This document shows positions 12,168 through 15,244 of a stretch of DNA of 15,244 nucleotides, piece by piece (within the stretch, counting starts at the first letter, position 1; each line of letters opens with the position of its first letter). The position numbers and the translations under genes were made by a program. The notes beneath the pieces are model-generated. The model ran no database searches. It was not told the origin of the DNA and saw only the letters and a program-made list of their open reading frames with translations. The DNA comes from Acidobacteriaceae bacterium (GTDB lineage Bacteria > Acidobacteriota > Terriglobia > Terriglobales > Acidobacteriaceae): positions 1-15,244 of the forward strand of contig JASHTU010000268.1 in the NCBI GenBank assembly GCA_030040395.1, written 5' to 3'.

Positions 12168-14039
12168 ATGGCTCGCTGGAAATTGTCTTGCCGGAACTCC
12201 ACCGCGATCGCGATCGGCCTTCCCTTGTTTCTTTCCCCTTCGCTCCGAGCTCAGGACGCGCCGGCTCCGCCCACCGCTCCCGTCACCGCGCCAGCGCAGA
12301 CCATGGTGGTGCTGGGCTCAGCCACGCCCGTGCCGCTGGCCGAATCGCCGCGCCCCGTCGTGGTGCTGCCCGTCAAGCCCATGGAGTTGTTCGCCGCCAC
12401 GCCCCTCGATCTCCTGCGCCAGGACTCGTCCGTCTTTCTCGAGCAGCGCGGCGCGGGCGGCGCGCAGTCTGACCTCGTGCTTCAGGGCGGCAGCTTCGAG
12501 CAGACGCTGGTCCTGCTCAACGGCTTTCGCATCAACGACGCCCAGACCTCGCACCACAACCTCGACCTCCCGCTGCCTATGGAAGCCATGAACTCGATCC
12601 AGGTGCTCGAGGGCGCGGGCTCCACGCTGCACGGCGTCGACGCGCTGAGCGGGGTGGTCGATTTCCTCACCGCCGCGCCCGATCGCGATTCGCTGCGCCT
12701 GCGCCTCGGCGAAGGCAGCTTCCAGGCCAACGAGGAATCGCTGCTGGCGGCCGCCACCCGCCGCCGCTGGAGCGGGCGCATCACCGCCGACCGCAACTTC
12801 TCCACCGGGTTTATGGTTGACCGCGACTACCGCAACCAGGACGCCTCCGCCGAAAGTTGGAACGCCTCGCGCTTCGGCGTCACCGACCTGCTCTTTGCCG
12901 GCAGCGACCGCTCCTTCGGAGCCAACCAGTTTTACGGCGATTACCCCTCCTGGGAGCGAACTAAAGGCCTTTTCGCCTCCATCCGGCAGGAGTTGGGCAG
13001 CCGCACCGTCGCAGCCTTCGCCTTCCGCCGCCATACTGATGACTACGTGCTGGTGCGCGGCGACCCGGCAATCTATGAAAACAACCACACCGACGGTTCG
13101 TGGCAGGCCTCGCTGCGCCACACTCTGACTTTCCACAAAACTTCAGCCCTGCTCGTGGGCCTCGAAGGCGACGGAGACAGCATCCGCAGCTTCAACTTCT
13201 CCGCTGGAGTCACATCCTTCGCCCTCGGCATTCACGCCCGCAACCGGGGCGCCGGCTACATCGATCTCGACCTGCGCCCGGCGCAAAAACCCTGGAGTTT
13301 TTCCGCTGGCGCGCGCGAGGAGATCTTTTCCGGAGGCGCCTTGGCCGTGTTTTCGCCGCAACTTTCCGCCAGCTTGCGCGTGGCCGCGCGCTTCAAGCTG
13401 CGCGCCAGCGGCGGCTACGGCTTTCGCATTCCCACCTACACCGACCTCTATTACTCTGACCCCGTCACGCGCGGCGACCCGAACCTGAAACCGGAATCGG
13501 CCTGGTCAGGCGATTTGGGCGCCGATTGGGCCTCCATCCGCCGGCTCACGCTTTCCGTCACCGCCTTCTATTCCCAGCAACACAACACCATCGACTACGT
13601 GCGCGCTAACTCCACCCAGCCTTGGCAGGCCGCAAACCTCAACGGCCTCCGCTTTGCCGGAGCCGACTCCACCCTCACCTGGCTGGCCTCAAAGTCGCAG
13701 ACCGTCCGCATCTCGTGGACGGGGTTGAGCGGCGCGCAAGGCGCGTTGCGCGGATTGGAGTCGGAGTACGTCTTCAACTATCCGGTCCAGAACCTACACG
13801 CCACGTGGACCGCGCAGTTGGGCCGCGCGCTCACCGTCACCAACATGGTCCAGCTTGCGCAACGCTACCAGCAATCCGTCTACCCGGTGTGGAACCTCGC
13901 CCTCACGCACGACGCTGGCAGGCTGCGCCCCTATCTTCGCCTCACCAATCTCAGTAACACCGGCTATCACGAGATCAGCGGCGTCGCCATGCCGCCGCGC
14001 GAGATCATGGGCGGCTTCGCGCTCGAAATCGGAAAGTGA
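12168..14039 (+). CDS. TonB-dependent outer-membrane receptor, BtuB-like size
   Basis: A 623-aa receptor. The signal peptide covers residues 1-28 (core AIAIGLPLFL, cleavage likely after LRA). A possible TonB box is QTMVVLG at about 44-50. The plug domain spans about 64-168: LLRQDSSVFLEQRGAGG, DLVLQGGSFEQTLVLLNGFRI and GSTLHGVDALSGVVDFLT match the order seen in BtuB. The remaining 450 residues form the 22-strand barrel. The protein ends in FALEIGK rather than the usual terminal aromatic residue. Such receptors import scarce ligands (cobalamin, siderophores, others) using the proton-motive force via TonB-ExbBD. The substrate cannot be told: no cobalamin riboswitch is upstream and no transporter genes are adjacent. 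The ATG at 12168 is chosen over a TTG at 12126 because it starts a clean signal peptide. Probably controlled by the divergent MarR. Confidence 0.92.
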   Translation: MARWKLSCRNSTAIAIGLPLFLSPSLRAQDAPAPPTAPVTAPAQTMVVLGSATPVPLAESPRPVVVLPVKPMELFAATPLDLLRQDSSVFLEQRGAGGAQSDLVLQGGSFEQTLVLLNGFRINDAQTSHHNLDLPLPMEAMNSIQVLEGAGSTLHGVDALSGVVDFLTAAPDRDSLRLRLGEGSFQANEESLLAAATRRRWSGRITADRNFSTGFMVDRDYRNQDASAESWNASRFGVTDLLFAGSDRSFGANQFYGDYPSWERTKGLFASIRQELGSRTVAAFAFRRHTDDYVLVRGDPAIYENNHTDGSWQASLRHTLTFHKTSALLVGLEGDGDSIRSFNFSAGVTSFALGIHARNRGAGYIDLDLRPAQKPWSFSAGAREEIFSGGALAVFSPQLSASLRVAARFKLRASGGYGFRIPTYTDLYYSDPVTRGDPNLKPESAWSGDLGADWASIRRLTLSVTAFYSQQHNTIDYVRANSTQPWQAANLNGLRFAGADSTLTWLASKSQTVRISWTGLSGAQGALRGLESEYVFNYPVQNLHATWTAQLGRALTVTNMVQLAQRYQQSVYPVWNLALTHDAGRLRPYLRLTNLSNTGYHEISGVAMPPREIMGGFALEIGK

Positions 14040-14199
14040 CTCTTGAAGAATTCGCTTGCGTCGCCAGCGCCGGCGTCTGTTAACGTAGACGGCGTACCTC
14101 GGTAGTCCGCCCTGCATGCCAACCAGCGGGCTCTACCTGCACTCCCCGGCTTCTGAGGGACTGCGGATGGAGGCGTTCAGAAGCGCACGGGAAAGGTGC

Positions 14200-14229
14200 G
14201 CGCCTCCGCCTCGCTTGTGCGGCGCTTTT
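14200..14229 (+). terminator. Possible terminator after the TonB receptor gene
   Basis: GCG-CCGC and GCGG-CGC pair with a 3-nt bulge over a 9-nt loop and are followed by TTTT (14226-14229). A second hairpin, GCGCAC / GTGCGC (14183-14201), lies just ahead. They stand 41-87 bp before the next gene, so a role as its leader structure is also possible. Confidence 0.42.
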
Positions 14230-14269
14230 CCCTTACTCCACCCCAGCTCAACCGCAAAGGAGAAAAGCC

Positions 14270-14635
14270 ATGGGGCATCCCGCTCATCACCACACCATCA
14301 ACTACATCGAGTTTGCCGCCCATGACATTGCGCGGGCGAAAGAGTTCTACGCAACCGTCTTCGGCTGGAAATTTCAGGACTACGGTCCGGACTACGCCAG
14401 CTTCAGCGCTGCCGAAGCCGGCGTTGACGGAGGCTTCTACAAGATCGCGCCGCACGACCCTCCCCCCACGCCCGCGCCGCTCGTCGTGCTCTACTCCGCG
14501 GACTTAAAAGCCACTGAAGCCGCGATTGTCGCCTCCGGCGGCGCCATCGTCGCGCCCACCTTCGAGTTTCCCGGCGGCCGCCGCTTCCACTTCGCCGACG
14601 GCGTGGGCAACGTGCTGGCCGTCTGGTCGGAATAA
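14270..14635 (+). CDS. VOC superfamily (glyoxalase/bleomycin-resistance fold) protein
   Basis: A 121-aa single-domain vicinal oxygen chelate protein with two beta-alpha-beta-beta-beta modules: INYIEFAAHDIARAKEFYATVFGWKF opens the first, and LVVLYSADLKATEAAIVASGG with PGGRRFHFADGVGNVLAVWSE makes the second. Possible metal ligands include Glu 14, His 107 and the C-terminal Glu 121. The set does not match a specific enzyme, so substrate and reaction are not assigned. Proteins of this length and wording are usually annotated only as VOC family. The start at 14270 is backed by AAAGGAGAAAAGCC directly upstream. It converges on the dienelactone hydrolase family gene with a 78-bp gap; whether the two act in one detoxification or degradation route is open. 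Confidence 0.9.
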   Translation: MGHPAHHHTINYIEFAAHDIARAKEFYATVFGWKFQDYGPDYASFSAAEAGVDGGFYKIAPHDPPPTPAPLVVLYSADLKATEAAIVASGGAIVAPTFEFPGGRRFHFADGVGNVLAVWSE

Positions 14636-14661
14636 GTATGTGGCTGGCGCCCGCCTCCTGC

Positions 14662-14688
14662 CCTTTCCGCCTCTTCATCGCGGAAAGG
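14662..14688. terminator. Bidirectional hairpin between convergent genes
   Basis: A perfect 9-bp stem CCTTTCCGC / GCGGAAAGG with a 9-nt loop sits between the two convergent stops (14635 and 14714). There is no U tract on either strand, so it may be a processing or stabilising hairpin rather than a strict intrinsic terminator. Confidence 0.5.
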
Positions 14689-14713
14689 AAGACGACGCGC
14701 CAAGCCGTTCCCT

Positions 14714-15244
14714 TCACGCCACATGTTTCTTCAGGAACTCCAGTGAACGCCCGCGTGCTTCCGTGGCCGCCTGAGCGTTGTAACTGGCGCGGGCGTCGCA
14801 ATTGAACCCATGACCCCCGTCGTACCAATAAATTTTAACTTCGGGATGAGCGGCATGCACCTTCTCCACCTCTTCGGCGGGAATGTGCGCGTCTTGCCGG
14901 CCGAAATGCAGCATCACCGGACAATGGGGATTTTCGCCGGCGTAGTCCCCGATGCGTCCCCCGTAGTAGCCCACCGCAACCGCAGGATGCAGCCGCGTCG
15001 CAGCCAGCCAAGCCACCGATCCGCCAAAACAATAGCCGATGACGCCCACGTTCTTTTGCGTCGCCTTCTCCGCATATTCCACCGCGGCCGCCACATCGGC
15101 CACCGCCTTGTCCATGTCGAGCTTGGGGAAGAAGCTCATCGCCTTCTCCATGTCGGCGCCGTCGTAGCCAAGCTCGATGCCGGGCTCGATGCGGTCAAAC
15201 AGCGCGGGCGCAACGGCCAGGAAGCCATCTTTGGCGTAGCCGTC
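14714..15244 (-). CDS. Dienelactone hydrolase family protein, N-terminus cut off by window edge
   Basis: The minus-strand frame is open from 15244 to the TGA at 14714, about 176 residues, so the N-terminus is missing. It shows the alpha/beta hydrolase fold of dienelactone hydrolases: GYAKDGFLAVAPALFDR at the visible start, then the nucleophile elbow GVIGYCFGG with a Cys nucleophile, the acid in HFGRQDAHIP, and the catalytic His in DGGHGFNCD. The classical enzyme opens dienelactones in chloroaromatic breakdown (EC 3.1.1.45). Many family members have other or unknown substrates, so only the family is claimed. No other aromatic degradation genes are visible. The gene converges on the VOC protein. 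Confidence 0.92.
   Translation of the reverse strand, partial: DGYAKDGFLAVAPALFDRIEPGIELGYDGADMEKAMSFFPKLDMDKAVADVAAAVEYAEKATQKNVGVIGYCFGGSVAWLAATRLHPAVAVGYYGGRIGDYAGENPHCPVMLHFGRQDAHIPAEEVEKVHAAHPEVKIYWYDGGHGFNCDARASYNAQAATEARGRSLEFLKKHVA

Noticed and set aside
12318..13136. Minus-strand frame of 272 codons opposite the TonB receptor
   Set aside because: Low-complexity Gly/Ala/Val/Gln-rich translation, antisense to a well-supported receptor.
14116..14325. Small frame ahead of the VOC gene
   Set aside because: No RBS or domain; overlaps hairpins and the real VOC start.
1..15244. CRISPR array, insertion sequence or rRNA
   Set aside because: No regularly spaced repeats, no transposase motifs with terminal inverted repeats, and no rRNA-like sequence were seen.

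Overview
The window reads as chromosomal DNA from a moderately GC-rich Gram-negative-type bacterium. An outer-membrane TonB-dependent receptor and a periplasmic lytic transglycosylase point to a diderm. My best guess is an Acidobacteriota member (Terriglobia), based on the gene mix, the SMC with an acidic head insertion and the paired small DEEDQ membrane proteins. That assignment is inference from memory, not a database result.

Positions 1-4090 look like the end of an integrated mobile element. On the minus strand lie a small unknown gene, a lipoprotein gene translationally coupled to it, a MoxR/CoxD-type AAA+ ATPase, and a secreted lytic transglycosylase cut by the left edge. Facing away on the plus strand are an excisionase-like HTH protein and a tyrosine recombinase. 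The recombinase ends 61 bp from the 3' end of a tRNA-Glu gene (minus strand, 4090-4167), a classical integration target. Two 11-bp direct repeats sit between int and the tRNA. A 14-bp string lies at the presumed -35 regions of both the MoxR and the Xis/Int promoters, suggesting shared control. The far end of the element is not in the window.

From 4168 rightwards the content is chromosomal: smc (1288 aa, minus), an ErpA/IscA-type Fe-S carrier (minus), and two convergent paralogous two-TM small proteins of unknown function. A ~1.06 kb stretch without convincing protein genes follows (10051-11114). In it I see a compact, previously unannotated-looking small RNA (about 10611-10709, minus): an extended -10 promoter with an AT-rich upstream tract, three consecutive hairpins, and an excellent intrinsic terminator with a 7-U tail.

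The right part holds a pterin-4a-carbinolamine dehydratase and a MarR regulator (both minus). A perfect 7-7-7 inverted repeat lies just in front of MarR, and a divergent BtuB-like TonB-dependent receptor follows, so MarR probably controls both itself and the receptor. The window ends with a VOC/glyoxalase-fold protein (plus) converging on a dienelactone hydrolase family gene (minus) that runs off the right edge. No CRISPR array, insertion sequence or rRNA was seen.
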